From: Bacteroidia bacterium
Lineage (GTDB): Bacteria > Bacteroidota > Bacteroidia > B-17B0 > Aurantibacillaceae
Assembly: GCA_018000995.1 (NCBI GenBank)
Contig: JAGNIU010000006.1
Span: forward strand, 1 to 64,000
DNA length: 64,000 nucleotides
Reading direction: 5' to 3'
A program made the position numbers and the translations under genes. Position 1 is the first letter of the stretch; each line of letters begins with the position of its first letter. The notes under the pieces were generated by a model. That model ran no database searches, was not told where the DNA came from, and saw only the letters and a program-made list of their open reading frames with translations. Shown here piece after piece: positions 15,785 to 24,449 of this stretch.

Positions 15785-17320
15785 ATGCGGATTTTAAAAC
15801 ATATCATACTTTTTACTTTACTGACAACTTTATCGTTTTCAGCTAAAGCTCAAACTGTAATGGTAGATGATCCTGTGGCTGCTATGCTTGATAGTTTAGC
15901 AAACAAAAAAGTTTTGGAGTTCGCTTTTACAAAACCTGCTTTCCCGAAAAATAACAAATACCATTTTGAAGCCGACAGCATTCCTCGTTACGATGATTAC
16001 ACTTTTGAAGCGCGCCTTGCTAAATTAGATGCGGTTTCTCCTTTCGATTTAGTTTACAATTCTCACGTAAAAGGATTTATTGATTTATATACCGTCCGCC
16101 GTCGCACTTTAGTGAGTCGTATGATGGGATTAGCGCAATTATACTATCCTATGTTTGAGGAAGTGTTCGACCGTTATAATATTCCTCTTGAATTAAAACA
16201 TTTAGCAGTTATTGAATCTGCATTAAATCCAAACGCGCGTTCAAAAGCCGGCGCTCAAGGTTTATGGCAATTCATGTATCCAACAGGAAAAATGTACGGA
16301 CTAAGTGTTACATCTTACATTGACGAACGCAGCGACCCATACAAAGAAACTATTGCTGCAGCAGAATATTTAAAATCGCTTTACTCTATGTTTAACGATT
16401 GGCAAATGGTATTAGCTGCTTACAATGCCGGACCGGGAACCATCAGTAGAGCTATTCGCAGAAGTGGTGGTAAAAAAACATATTGGGAAATTCGTCCTTT
16501 CTTACCAAAAGAAACACAAGGTTATGTACCTGCATTTATTGCTGCAAACTATGTAATGAATTATACTGCCGAACATAATATTTACGGTGATGTTCCGCGT
16601 AAAACTTATTTTGAAGTAGATACTGTTGTTGTAAAAGAACCAATGAGCTTCGAACAAATTAGCGCTGCTTTAGATGTGACTGTAGATGAAATAAAATATT
16701 TTAATCCTCAATATCGTAAAGACATTATCCCTGCCGGCGGACATGCGTTGTGTTTGCAAAAAGATAAGATAGGAACTTTCATTACCAACGAAACTGAAAT
16801 TTATGCTGCTATAAAAGCGCAAAACACAACAAGTGCAAGTTTAGCAAATACAGCCGTAAAAGAAGTTCAGTTAACGCATGTTGTAAAAAAAGGACAACGC
16901 TTAAGTGACATCGCCCGCAAATACGGTGTAACAGTTGCTGATTTAAAAACCTGGAATTATATTGGTAAAAAAGGATTACGTCCAGGTAAAAAAATTACGG
17001 TTTACATACAAAAGCCTGCTGAAGGAAAAGCTAAAGCAGAAAACATTGAAGCTAAAGCCGGCGAACAGCAATTAGCAAATAACGACAGTACTGATAATAA
17101 AAAATTAGCCGAGAATGTTGCTTCTAAAAAAACTACTTCTACACCAAAAGCAAAAACACCTGCTCTAACCGGTAAAGAAACTTACCACAGCATTAGAAGC
17201 GGCGAAAGTTTGTACATGGTCTCCAAAAAATACGGCGTATCAGTTGATCAGTTATTAAAGATGAATGGCCTTAGCAAAAATTCTACACTGAGTATTGGTC
17301 AGAAAATTAAGATTCGTTAA
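15785..17320 (+). CDS. mltD: Membrane-bound lytic murein transglycosylase D-like protein with two LysM domains
   Basis: Cuts peptidoglycan glycan strands to 1,6-anhydro ends in the periplasm. 511 residues: signal peptide (MRILKHIILFTLLTTLSFSA), an SLT goose-lysozyme-like domain around 120-260 with catalytic Glu144 in LAVIESALNP and the downstream SKAGAQGLWQFM and AAYNAGPGT motifs, then two LysM modules (about 360-405, THVVKKGQRLSDIARKYG, and 465-510, YHSIRSGESLYMVSKKYG) joined by a Lys/Ala-rich linker. There is no lipobox Cys, unlike E. coli MltD. An in-frame TTG precedes at 15782; the ATG at 15785 is chosen. The gene ends exactly where the convergent ArsC-like gene ends. Confidence 0.93.
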   Translation: MRILKHIILFTLLTTLSFSAKAQTVMVDDPVAAMLDSLANKKVLEFAFTKPAFPKNNKYHFEADSIPRYDDYTFEARLAKLDAVSPFDLVYNSHVKGFIDLYTVRRRTLVSRMMGLAQLYYPMFEEVFDRYNIPLELKHLAVIESALNPNARSKAGAQGLWQFMYPTGKMYGLSVTSYIDERSDPYKETIAAAEYLKSLYSMFNDWQMVLAAYNAGPGTISRAIRRSGGKKTYWEIRPFLPKETQGYVPAFIAANYVMNYTAEHNIYGDVPRKTYFEVDTVVVKEPMSFEQISAALDVTVDEIKYFNPQYRKDIIPAGGHALCLQKDKIGTFITNETEIYAAIKAQNTTSASLANTAVKEVQLTHVVKKGQRLSDIARKYGVTVADLKTWNYIGKKGLRPGKKITVYIQKPAEGKAKAENIEAKAGEQQLANNDSTDNKKLAENVASKKTTSTPKAKTPALTGKETYHSIRSGESLYMVSKKYGVSVDQLLKMNGLSKNSTLSIGQKIKIR

Positions 17321-17671
17321 TTACTTCTTCCGCTTAATCAATTCTATTATTAATTCAGGTGGTCTGCCTATTACAGCTTTGTAGCCATCAATCACTATTG
17401 GGCGTTCAATTAATTCAGGATGTTCAATTAAAATCTGAATCCATTCTTCGTCTTCAAATTTTTTCTTCAGGAATTTCTTAATGAATAAAGGTTCCTTTTT
17501 GCGGATGATGTCAAGTGGTTTGCATCCCAACTTCGCTAACAATTCCCTTAATTCTTTTTTGGTGGGAGGTTTCTTTAAATATTCGCGTATAGTAAACTCA
17601 CATTTATTCCTCTCTAAAATCTGTACCGCTTCACGGCACTTCGAACATTGGGCGTTGAAATAGATTACCAT
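17321..17671 (-). CDS. ArsC/Spx-family thioredoxin-fold protein
   Basis: A 116-residue protein of the ArsC family (glutaredoxin-like arsenate reductase fold). The N-terminal CxxC is present (Cys9 and Cys12 in QCSKCREA), with the typical REYLKKPPTKKELRELLAKLG segment, and HPELIERPIVIDGYKAVIGRPPE at the C-terminal half, where the IERPI and IGRPPE motifs are characteristic of ArsC/YfgD-like proteins. Its ATG directly follows the prfB stop with no gap, so it is probably in the same transcript. Without other ars genes nearby a role in arsenate resistance is not shown. Confidence 0.88.
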   Translation of the reverse strand: MVIYFNAQCSKCREAVQILERNKCEFTIREYLKKPPTKKELRELLAKLGCKPLDIIRKKEPLFIKKFLKKKFEDEEWIQILIEHPELIERPIVIDGYKAVIGRPPELIIELIKRKK

Positions 17672-18764
17672 TTAATGTTTCCTAGCCGTACTCATTAAGT
17701 ATGCTTTTATTAATTCGTCGAGGTCGCCGTTAAGTACGCCCTCTGCATCTGTAATTTTTAATTCGGTGCGCACATCATTTACCATTTTATACGGATGCAA
17801 AACATAAGAACGGATTTGAGAACCCCACTCTATTTTCATTTTTCCATCTTCAACCGCAGCTCTTGTCTCGTTGCGTTTGCGCATTTCTAATTCGTACAAT
17901 TGTGATTTCAACATTTGCATAGCGCGTTCACGGTTTCCTAATTGGGAACGTTCTACCTGACAAACAACTGTAATGCCTGTTGGTTTATGAATGAGTTGAA
18001 CTTTTGATTCTACTTTGTTTACGTTTTGTCCACCTGCACCACCACTTCGTGATGTGCTCATTTCAATATCGTTAGGATGAATATTAATTTCGATAGTATC
18101 ATCTACAATAGGATAAACATAAACTGAAGCGAATGAAGTATGACGTTTTGCATTGGCATCAAAAGGACTAATCCTCACTAAACGATGAACACCATTTTCT
18201 CCCTTTAAATATCCGTATGCAAAATCACCTTCAATTTGTAAGGACACAGATTTTATTCCTGCCGCATCGCCATCGTTTTTATCTAATTCAGAAATTTTGT
18301 AGCCTTTTTTATCAGCCCACATCACATACATGCGCATTAACATGCTGGCCCAATCACAACTTTCTGTCCCTCCCGCGCCGGAATTGATTTGTAAGACACA
18401 ACCTAATGCATCCTCTTCATCACGCAACATGTTCTTAAATTCAATATCCTCTAATTGTTTTAGAGCAATATTAAATTGCTGAACAGTTTCCTCTTCGGTT
18501 GCATCGCCACCTTTAAAAAATTCAAATAAAGTATTAGTATCATCAACGGCGCGCGTTAATGTATCGTAGGAGTTTGTCCAGTTCTTTTTAAGTTTGGTTT
18601 CCTTTAAAATTTGTTCGGCTTTTTTCGGATCGTTCCAGAAGTTAGGGTCGCCTGCCTTCTCTTCCAGTTCTTCTATCTCGCGTTTCTTTCTATCGTAGTC
18701 AAAGAAACCCCCTTAAGGCCTTATGGCGATCGTTTAGATCTTTCAATTGGTCGGTTGTAAACAT
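17672..18764 (-). CDS. prfB: Peptide chain release factor 2, expressed by programmed +1 frameshift
   Basis: RF2 ends translation at UGA and UAA. The first 21 codons (18764-18702, [20 protein letters not shown] then Leu) run into an in-frame TGA at 18701-18699. Moving +1 at CTT gives a continuous frame from 18700 to 17672 and a 363-residue protein, the normal length. The long frame carries the tripeptide SPF ([10 protein letters not shown]) that recognises the stop codon, and the GGQ motif ([14 protein letters not shown]) that enters the peptidyl-transferase centre. The site is the classical one: an AGGGGG, then TTT CTT TGA C. A shorter start at 18430 seen without the shift would lose about a third of the protein. 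Followed directly by the ArsC-like gene. Confidence 0.97.
18699..18714 (-). promoter_or_regulatory. Programmed +1 ribosomal frameshift site in prfB
   Basis: On the minus strand: AAGGGGG (18714-18708), three-base spacer TTT, then CTT TGA C. This reproduces the autoregulatory RF2 site, where slow decoding of UGA at low RF2 and a Shine-Dalgarno-like pairing push the ribosome forward one base. The Leu codon slips from CTT to TTT. Confidence 0.95.
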
Positions 18765-18776
18765 AATGCGAATGTA

Positions 18777-19586
18777 CTAAGTTTTTTTAAATGGAGCGTA
18801 AAATGCTGCATAAGCTAATATCATTATTAATCCAAAAGATGGAAGTCCGAGTATAAAGGCTATATACAAATGCTGAAATACTCCCAAAAGCAAGTACCAT
18901 TTCTTAATTTTTTTAATCCAGACCAAAACCGGAAAAAGCAATTGGTATAAAATAACGGTATAGTTCAAAACCAAATCTATTGTGGTGTTACTCTGATACA
19001 AAAAAGGTAAACTAAACTCGTGGAGGGCCAGAGTATCACTTACTGCATTTCCATTTATCCAATCACTATCCGCCAATTTAGCAACAGCATTTAAAAAATA
19101 AACGAGACAAACCTGAATCTGTAAAGCAGTAATTCCCATATTATGGAAGGCCATATCCAAATCTCCTAATACAGAATTCTCTTTTCGTTGAGTGTTGCTT
19201 AAAAAAATGCAAAGGAATAACAATACTTGCAGCAGACTATCTCCTCCGGTTAAAGTGCAGAATGTATTATTGTTAAGATTACTAATAGCTAACCAGAGTA
19301 TAAAAAAAACTATACGATGCTGTTTATTAAAAAACACTACATACAAGGCCAATGCAATACTTAAAGCAATAAATAAACCTGAAATTAAAGGCGTAGGATG
19401 ATTAAACAAAACAAACACTACATTTTTCCAGGACGGTAGTTGCACACTATTGTGATAAATAATGTTATTATCAGAAAACAATAATTCGAAATCAATTATC
19501 CAATACAAACATTTGTATAGCACAAAAAAAGCCAACAGCTTCTTCAGCCAATTAGATTCTTTAGCATAACGGTAATCGTTAAACAA
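18777..19586 (-). CDS. HTTM-like (vitamin K-dependent gamma-carboxylase-related) multi-pass membrane protein
   Basis: A 269-residue protein with about six hydrophobic helices. The pattern SNLNNNTFCTLTGGDSLLQVL, then GITALQIQVCLVYFLNAVAKL and DWINGNAVSDTLALHEF, is that of the horizontally transferred transmembrane (HTTM) domain related to the membrane part of vitamin K-dependent carboxylase; the length fits a stand-alone HTTM domain. Enzymatic activity is not established for such short members. It lies 17 bases after the DUF5819-like gene, in the same frame, so the two are very likely co-translated. Start is TTG at 19586; no ATG precedes. Confidence 0.72.
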   Translation of the reverse strand: MFNDYRYAKESNWLKKLLAFFVLYKCLYWIIDFELLFSDNNIIYHNSVQLPSWKNVVFVLFNHPTPLISGLFIALSIALALYVVFFNKQHRIVFFILWLAISNLNNNTFCTLTGGDSLLQVLLFLCIFLSNTQRKENSVLGDLDMAFHNMGITALQIQVCLVYFLNAVAKLADSDWINGNAVSDTLALHEFSLPFLYQSNTTIDLVLNYTVILYQLLFPVLVWIKKIKKWYLLLGVFQHLYIAFILGLPSFGLIMILAYAAFYAPFKKT

Positions 19587-19603
19587 ATATGTTATTGCCT
19601 TGC

Positions 19604-20125
19604 TCAGTCTTTTAGTTTATAATAATGTGCGTAATCAGCCTCACCATAAATACTTTTTGTAACTATAATTACTTCCATGTTCACGGGAACTGCTTTTTCT
19701 TTTATTGTATAATACTGTTTGATAATTTTTTTGAGAACAACAAAATTTATGTTACTGCCATCATCTATAAAAATAGCGTTTTGTGAATCCACCGATGAAA
19801 CATAATAGCGCAATGAACTTGAAAATGCCAACATCAGATTCTCGTTACCGGCCAAACGATTCGTGTGGTGTTTAGTCACTACTGTTTGAAATACATCTTC
19901 CCAATCTTTAGAATCATGTTTTACGTAAACATTAAAATTCTCTTTCGGAACAGGCACAAATAAGCTCCAGCTCTGATGAAAATATGGGTACATATAAGGG
20001 AAAACATAATTTTTAAATTTCCCTGTTAAAACATCAGGCGAAGCATAAGCTAAAACAGCTAGAAAATGTACTGTTAAATATCCCCATAACAGGGCAGCGA
20101 TAATTATTTTATGTTTATATTTAAT
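19604..20125 (-). CDS. DUF5819-like membrane-anchored protein with probable ATT start
   Basis: The ATG at 19993 (MYPYFHQSWSLFVPVPKENF) leaves out an open, clearly coding stretch upstream that encodes a membrane helix: IIIAALLWGYLTVHFLAVLA preceded by KYKHK. The frame is closed by TAG two codons before an ATT at 20125, and no ATG, GTG or TTG lies before the helix, so ATT at 20125 is the likely start (173 residues). The W-x-LF-P-P motif (SWSLFVPVPKENF) after a membrane helix resembles DUF5819 proteins that are often found with HTTM proteins. The start lies only 27 bases from the divergent S9 peptidase gene. The function is unknown. Confidence 0.68.
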   Translation of the reverse strand: MKYKHKIIIAALLWGYLTVHFLAVLAYASPDVLTGKFKNYVFPYMYPYFHQSWSLFVPVPKENFNVYVKHDSKDWEDVFQTVVTKHHTNRLAGNENLMLAFSSSLRYYVSSVDSQNAIFIDDGSNINFVVLKKIIKQYYTIKEKAVPVNMEVIIVTKSIYGEADYAHYYKLKD

Positions 20126-20152
20126 GCTCTAATTTAACCATTAAATTTCATT

Positions 20153-22288
20153 ATGAAAAAAGCGTTTTTTCTTGTCTTAGCAATTGCTACTTCACTCACC
20201 CTTGTCTCTCAGGATAAATTATTAACTATTCAGGATGCCGTTTTAAAAGGCCGCACTACTTTGGCTCCAAAGCGTCTTCAAGGGTTAAGTTTTGTGACGG
20301 GTTCAGATAAATTTGCTTACATCGAGAACAACATTGTGAAGGTTGGCGATAACGCCACAGGAAAAATGACTGATTTCGTTAGCATGAACGACATTAATAA
20401 AATTTTAAAAGCCGAAAAAAGAGATTCGCTTAAATCGATTATAATTTTAGAATGGAAAAACGACAAACAATTTTATTTCTTAAGCGGGATTCTAGAATTA
20501 ATTTACGATGCAGGTTCCAAAAAAATATTGGATACTGACCGCAAACAAAATGACAAAACTTTAGAGTCGTATGATGAATTAAATAACGACACTTATGCGT
20601 TTACTAAAGACAATAATTTATTCATCAGTCAGAACGGAAAAGAAATTCAAGTAACAAATGATGGTTCTTATACTTTAGTGTATGGAAAAACAGTTCACCG
20701 CGACGAGTTTGGCATTCATAAAGGAACCTTTTGGAGTCCGAGTGGGAATTATTTAGCGTTTTACCGAATGGATCAAACCGATGTAACGGATTATCCAATT
20801 ATCGACTGGACCAAATATCCTGCTGAAAATAATAACATGAAATACCCAATGGCGGGAAGAAAAAGTCATTATGTTACATTAGGTATTTATGATTTAAAAA
20901 CTGGAAAAACCTGGTATGTAAAAACAGAAGGCGACAAAGAACAATATTTAACCAACATTCAATGGAGCCCAACAGAAAAGAATATTTACATAGCAGTTTT
21001 AAATCGCGGACAAAATCATATGCATTTAAATGAATACGATGTTGCAACAGGAAATTTTTCTAAAACTTTATTTGAAGAAAAAGATGAAAAATACACTGAG
21101 CCCTTAAATCCAATGTATTTTGTAAAAAACGAAAAACAATTTATTTGGATGAGTCGCCGCGACGGATACTATCACGCTTACTTATATAATATTGATGGGA
21201 CCTTAGTAAGACAATTAACCAAGGGCAAATGGGAAGTAAAAGCTGTAAATGGTTTTGATGAAAATTATTCGCGTTTCTTTTTTCACGGCAACGACCAAGG
21301 TTCCGTTAATCAGGATTTCTATTCTGTAAATATTAAAAGTGGTGAGATGACCCGGCTAACTTCAGGAACGGGTTTTCACACCGCTATGAAAGATAAAACA
21401 GGAAAATACATTATTGATAATTTTTCCTCTTGTTACGTTCCGAGAGAAAATTATGTTATCAACACAAAAACAAAAAAATCAGTTACAATATTCAAAGCGG
21501 AAAATCCAATCAAAGAATACAAAACAGGAAAATGGAGTTTATACACTCTTAAAAACAGCGAGGGTACAGATTTGAATTGCCGTATTTTTAAACCGGTTGA
21601 TTTTGATAGCACCAAAAAATATCCTGTTATTGTTTATTTGTATAATGGTCCGCACTCGCAATACGTTACTAATACCTGGATGGCCGGCGGGGAATTATGG
21701 TACGAATACATGCAACAAAAAGGTTATATCATTTACACCGTTGAAGGAAGAGGAACTTCTTACCGCGGAAAAGATTTTGAACAAGCTACGTTCCGTCAGC
21801 TAGGAACAAAAGAAATGGAAGACCAATTAAAGGGTGTTGAGTACTTAAAATCACTTGCATACGTTGATGCCAATAGAATTGGTTTATTTGGCTGGAGCTT
21901 TGGTGGATTTATGACAACAAGTTTAATGTCGAGAAATCCCGGTATTTATAAAGTTGGTGTTGCGGGCGGTCCGGTTATTGACTGGAGTTATTACGAAATC
22001 ATGTATACTGAGCGTTACATGGATTCACCACAAGAAAACAAAGAAGGCTACGAAAAAAATAATTTATTGAATTATGTAGATAAATTAAAAGGCAAATTAT
22101 TAATGATTCACGGCGCGCAGGACAATGTTGTAGTTTGGCAGCACAGTATTAAGTACCTTAAAAAAGCAACCGACAAAGGTGTGCAATTAGATTATTACGT
22201 TTATCCCGGACACGAACATAATGTGTTAGGTAAAGACCGTGCGCATTTAATGGATAAGATTTGTAATTATTTTATTGATAATTTGTAG
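20153..22288 (+). CDS. Dipeptidyl-peptidase IV-type S9 serine peptidase
   Basis: A 711-residue secreted exopeptidase removing dipeptides from peptide N-termini. Signal peptide (MKKAFFLVLAIATSLTLVSQ), an N-terminal eight-bladed beta-propeller of the DPPIV_N type (about 35-470), and a C-terminal alpha/beta hydrolase domain (about 480-711). The catalytic triad can be placed: Ser582 in FGWSFGGF, Asp657 in GAQDNVV, and His687 or His689 in YPGHEHNV. In the propeller, HRDEFGIHKGTFWSP corresponds to the region with the double-Glu or N-terminus binding motif. Such enzymes are common in peptide-using Bacteroidota. Probably a single-gene transcript. Confidence 0.93.
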   Translation: MKKAFFLVLAIATSLTLVSQDKLLTIQDAVLKGRTTLAPKRLQGLSFVTGSDKFAYIENNIVKVGDNATGKMTDFVSMNDINKILKAEKRDSLKSIIILEWKNDKQFYFLSGILELIYDAGSKKILDTDRKQNDKTLESYDELNNDTYAFTKDNNLFISQNGKEIQVTNDGSYTLVYGKTVHRDEFGIHKGTFWSPSGNYLAFYRMDQTDVTDYPIIDWTKYPAENNNMKYPMAGRKSHYVTLGIYDLKTGKTWYVKTEGDKEQYLTNIQWSPTEKNIYIAVLNRGQNHMHLNEYDVATGNFSKTLFEEKDEKYTEPLNPMYFVKNEKQFIWMSRRDGYYHAYLYNIDGTLVRQLTKGKWEVKAVNGFDENYSRFFFHGNDQGSVNQDFYSVNIKSGEMTRLTSGTGFHTAMKDKTGKYIIDNFSSCYVPRENYVINTKTKKSVTIFKAENPIKEYKTGKWSLYTLKNSEGTDLNCRIFKPVDFDSTKKYPVIVYLYNGPHSQYVTNTWMAGGELWYEYMQQKGYIIYTVEGRGTSYRGKDFEQATFRQLGTKEMEDQLKGVEYLKSLAYVDANRIGLFGWSFGGFMTTSLMSRNPGIYKVGVAGGPVIDWSYYEIMYTERYMDSPQENKEGYEKNNLLNYVDKLKGKLLMIHGAQDNVVVWQHSIKYLKKATDKGVQLDYYVYPGHEHNVLGKDRAHLMDKICNYFIDNL

Positions 22289-22346
22289 TCTGGTTAATAG
22301 TTATTAAAGGCCGTAACCGGTTTCTAATTCAAGCGTTATAAGTAAT

Positions 22347-22799
22347 ATGAGAAAATTGTTTTTAGGTTTAATAGGGGCTGTTGTTTTCTCTTCTCTCCAA
22401 ACTGTTCCGGTTGCAGGAAAGATTATGGAGTTTTGTAAAAGCAATATGGGAAAGAAAGTTGACAGAGGCGAATGTTGGGATCTGGCGAATATGGCTTTAA
22501 ATTATGCGGGTGCGGATTGGACTGGTGGCTTTAACTTCGGAGATAAAATAGATTACAAAAAAGAGAATTTGAAACCGGCGGATATATTACAATTTACCAA
22601 TGTAAAATTTATGTTTCCAAACCGCAGTATGAGTTTTCCGAAACATACAGCAATCGTTTCAAAAGCAGAAGGCGGAAAAATCTTAGTCTATCATCAAAAC
22701 TTCAATAACAAACGTTCCGTTGATACCCTAACAATAAATCTGGAAAATATTAAAAACGGAAAGATTGAAGCGTATCGCCCAAAAGGGAAATCAATGTAA
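22347..22799 (+). CDS. Small secreted Cys-His (NlpC/CHAP-like) protein
   Basis: A 150-residue protein with a short hydrophobic N-terminus (MRKLFLGLIGAVVFSSLQT) and a conserved GECWDLANMAL helix carrying Cys43, then a strand with His100 (SFPKHTAIVSK) and a polar residue after the next strand (VYHQNFN). The order Cys at a helix start, His at a strand start, polar third residue is that of papain-fold NlpC/P60 or CHAP hydrolases. A peptidase or amidase activity on cell-wall peptides is possible but not shown. It follows the S9 gene by 58 bases. Confidence 0.68.
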   Translation: MRKLFLGLIGAVVFSSLQTVPVAGKIMEFCKSNMGKKVDRGECWDLANMALNYAGADWTGGFNFGDKIDYKKENLKPADILQFTNVKFMFPNRSMSFPKHTAIVSKAEGGKILVYHQNFNNKRSVDTLTINLENIKNGKIEAYRPKGKSM

Positions 22800-22820
22800 T
22801 TTTAATTTTTTTCTTTGTTC

Positions 22821-22939
22821 TTGGCTTAGGGATGCGGAAGGTTTAGTTCTTTTGCCTTTTCGGCAAAAAACCGAAGCGAAGCGGAGCCTGTAGCAGCCCG
22901 ACCCTGTGGGATTTTTTCAATCCTACGGGGGAAGCCCCA
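22821..22939. repeat. Structured repeat element between convergent genes
   Basis: It contains the hairpin TTTTGCC/GGCAAAA (22850-22868), then a purine-rich stretch with GCGAAGCGGAGCC and AGCAGCCCGACCC, then an imperfect hairpin CCCTGTGGGATT/AATCCTACGGGG (22911-22931). The AGC-AGCCCGACCC type core recalls a recurrent intergenic element in Bacteroidota genomes. It lies between the ends of the NlpC-like gene and pyk and may terminate both transcripts. Confidence 0.6.
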
Positions 22940-22948
22940 AATAAAAAA

Positions 22949-24382
22949 CTAAATAACGTGACTCAACTTCATCATGTTAGTACGGCCTTTTTCTTTCATT
23001 GGCATACTCGCAATGTTAATTACCAAATCATCCTGTTTAACCAATTCTCTATTTTTCACAAACAGAATTAAATCGGAAATGGTCTGATCCGTACTTTCGT
23101 ATTTATCGTAATAGAAACCTTGTACACCCCACACTAAACTTAGTGTAGTGAGTAAAGATAAATTATCAGTAAAAATATAAACGTGAGCTTTCGGGCGGTG
23201 ACTTGCTAATTTAAATGCAGTGTAACCACTGTTAGTCATACTAATAATTGCCTTTACACCTGAATGATGTGCTAGTTGACAAGCGTTAAAACAAATACTG
23301 TCGGTAACATAAGTAATCGTTTTTATTTCGGGAGCATGTTCGCGGTAATAAATAGACTCCGCTCCATTTTCAACCTCTGTAATAATGCGGCGCATGATCT
23401 CAATAACTTTCACCGGATATTTTCCTACTGAAGTTTCTGCACTTAACATTACTGCATCAGCTCCATCCATTACGGCATTGGCTACGTCGTTCACTTCAGC
23501 ACGGGTTGGCGTGTAACTGGTGATCATGCTTTCCATCATTTGAGTAGCGATGATTACAGGTTTAGAAGCCTGAATACATTTTTGTACCATCATTTTTTGT
23601 AACATAGGTACTTGCTCCATTGGCATTTCAACACCTAGATCACCACGGGCTACCATTAAACCATCGGTAACATCAATAATATTATCGATTTCATTAATAG
23701 CTTCCGGCTTTTCAATTTTTGCAATAACGCGGGCGCGCTTTCCTTTTTTGTAAATGATGTCTTTTAGATCTGCAATATCTGTTACAGAACGTACAAACGA
23801 TAAACCGATCCAATCAAAATCATGGTCTAATGCAAAATCCAAATCTTTTAAATCTTTTGGTGTTAAACACGGTAATGAAATTTTTGTATTGGGAAGATTC
23901 ACTCCTTTTTTAGAAGACAAATTTCCGCCAATTTCTATTTTACATCTTACTTCGTCTTTTCCGTTTGTAGAAAGAACTTTCAAGTGTAATTTTCCATCGT
24001 CAATTAAAACTGTTTCTCCGGCTTTAACATCTCTCGGAAATTGAGGGTAGGTAATATAAATTCTGTTTTCATCACCTTCACATTCGGTTGTAGTAATGGT
24101 AATTTCTTTGTCTTCCACTAAAACAACTTTATTATCCTTTACTGTACCGATGCGTAATTTCGGACCTTGTAAATCGGCCAAAATACCCACGTGGTAATTT
24201 AATTTTTTGTTTAAAGTGCGGATGTTTTTCACGGTTTCCTCAACGGCTGAATAATCACCATGCGAGAAATTTATGCGGCAAATGTCTAATCCTTGAATAA
24301 ACATTAATTCTAAAACCGATATATCGGCTGTAGCCGGACCCATGGTCGCTACAATTTTTGTTCTGTTAAATAATGAGCTCAT
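22949..24382 (-). CDS. pyk: Pyruvate kinase
   Basis: Last step of glycolysis, phosphoenolpyruvate plus ADP to pyruvate plus ATP, cytoplasmic. 477 residues as expected. Motifs: RTKIVATMGPATADI at the N-terminus, RINFSHGDY, the phosphate/metal segment GLSFVRSVTDI, the active site IAKIEKPEAINEIDNII with the essential Lys, MVARGDLGVEMP, and ATQMMESMI. A C-terminal regulatory domain is present. Divergent from trmB with 67 bases between the start codons. Identification firm. Confidence 0.97.
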   Translation of the reverse strand: MSSLFNRTKIVATMGPATADISVLELMFIQGLDICRINFSHGDYSAVEETVKNIRTLNKKLNYHVGILADLQGPKLRIGTVKDNKVVLVEDKEITITTTECEGDENRIYITYPQFPRDVKAGETVLIDDGKLHLKVLSTNGKDEVRCKIEIGGNLSSKKGVNLPNTKISLPCLTPKDLKDLDFALDHDFDWIGLSFVRSVTDIADLKDIIYKKGKRARVIAKIEKPEAINEIDNIIDVTDGLMVARGDLGVEMPMEQVPMLQKMMVQKCIQASKPVIIATQMMESMITSYTPTRAEVNDVANAVMDGADAVMLSAETSVGKYPVKVIEIMRRIITEVENGAESIYYREHAPEIKTITYVTDSICFNACQLAHHSGVKAIISMTNSGYTAFKLASHRPKAHVYIFTDNLSLLTTLSLVWGVQGFYYDKYESTDQTISDLILFVKNRELVKQDDLVINIASMPMKEKGRTNMMKLSHVI

Positions 24383-24420
24383 ATTAGGGCTAAATTACCA
24401 AAAAGTTTGCAACAAAAATT

Positions 24421-24428
24421 TAACTTTG
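24421..24428 (+). promoter_or_regulatory. Bacteroidota -7 promoter element upstream of trmB
   Basis: TAACTTTG matches TAnnTTTG, ends 21 bases before the trmB ATG at 24450 and lies in the short pyk-trmB divergent region. The upstream TTTG at 24406 is too close to be the -33 element. Confidence 0.5.
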
Positions 24429-24449
24429 CATTATTTAATTAAGAACCCT

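Noticed and set aside
17321-17671. Arsenic resistance locus
   Set aside because: Only one ArsC-fold gene, coupled to prfB, without arsR, arsB or acr3.
18430-18764. prfB as a truncated or frameshifted pseudogene
   Set aside because: The TGA at codon 22 is in the exact programmed frameshift context and the downstream frame is intact to the normal length.
20041-20152. Promoter elements of the S9 peptidase gene
   Set aside because: No TAnnTTTG match in the short divergent gap; nothing better than chance.
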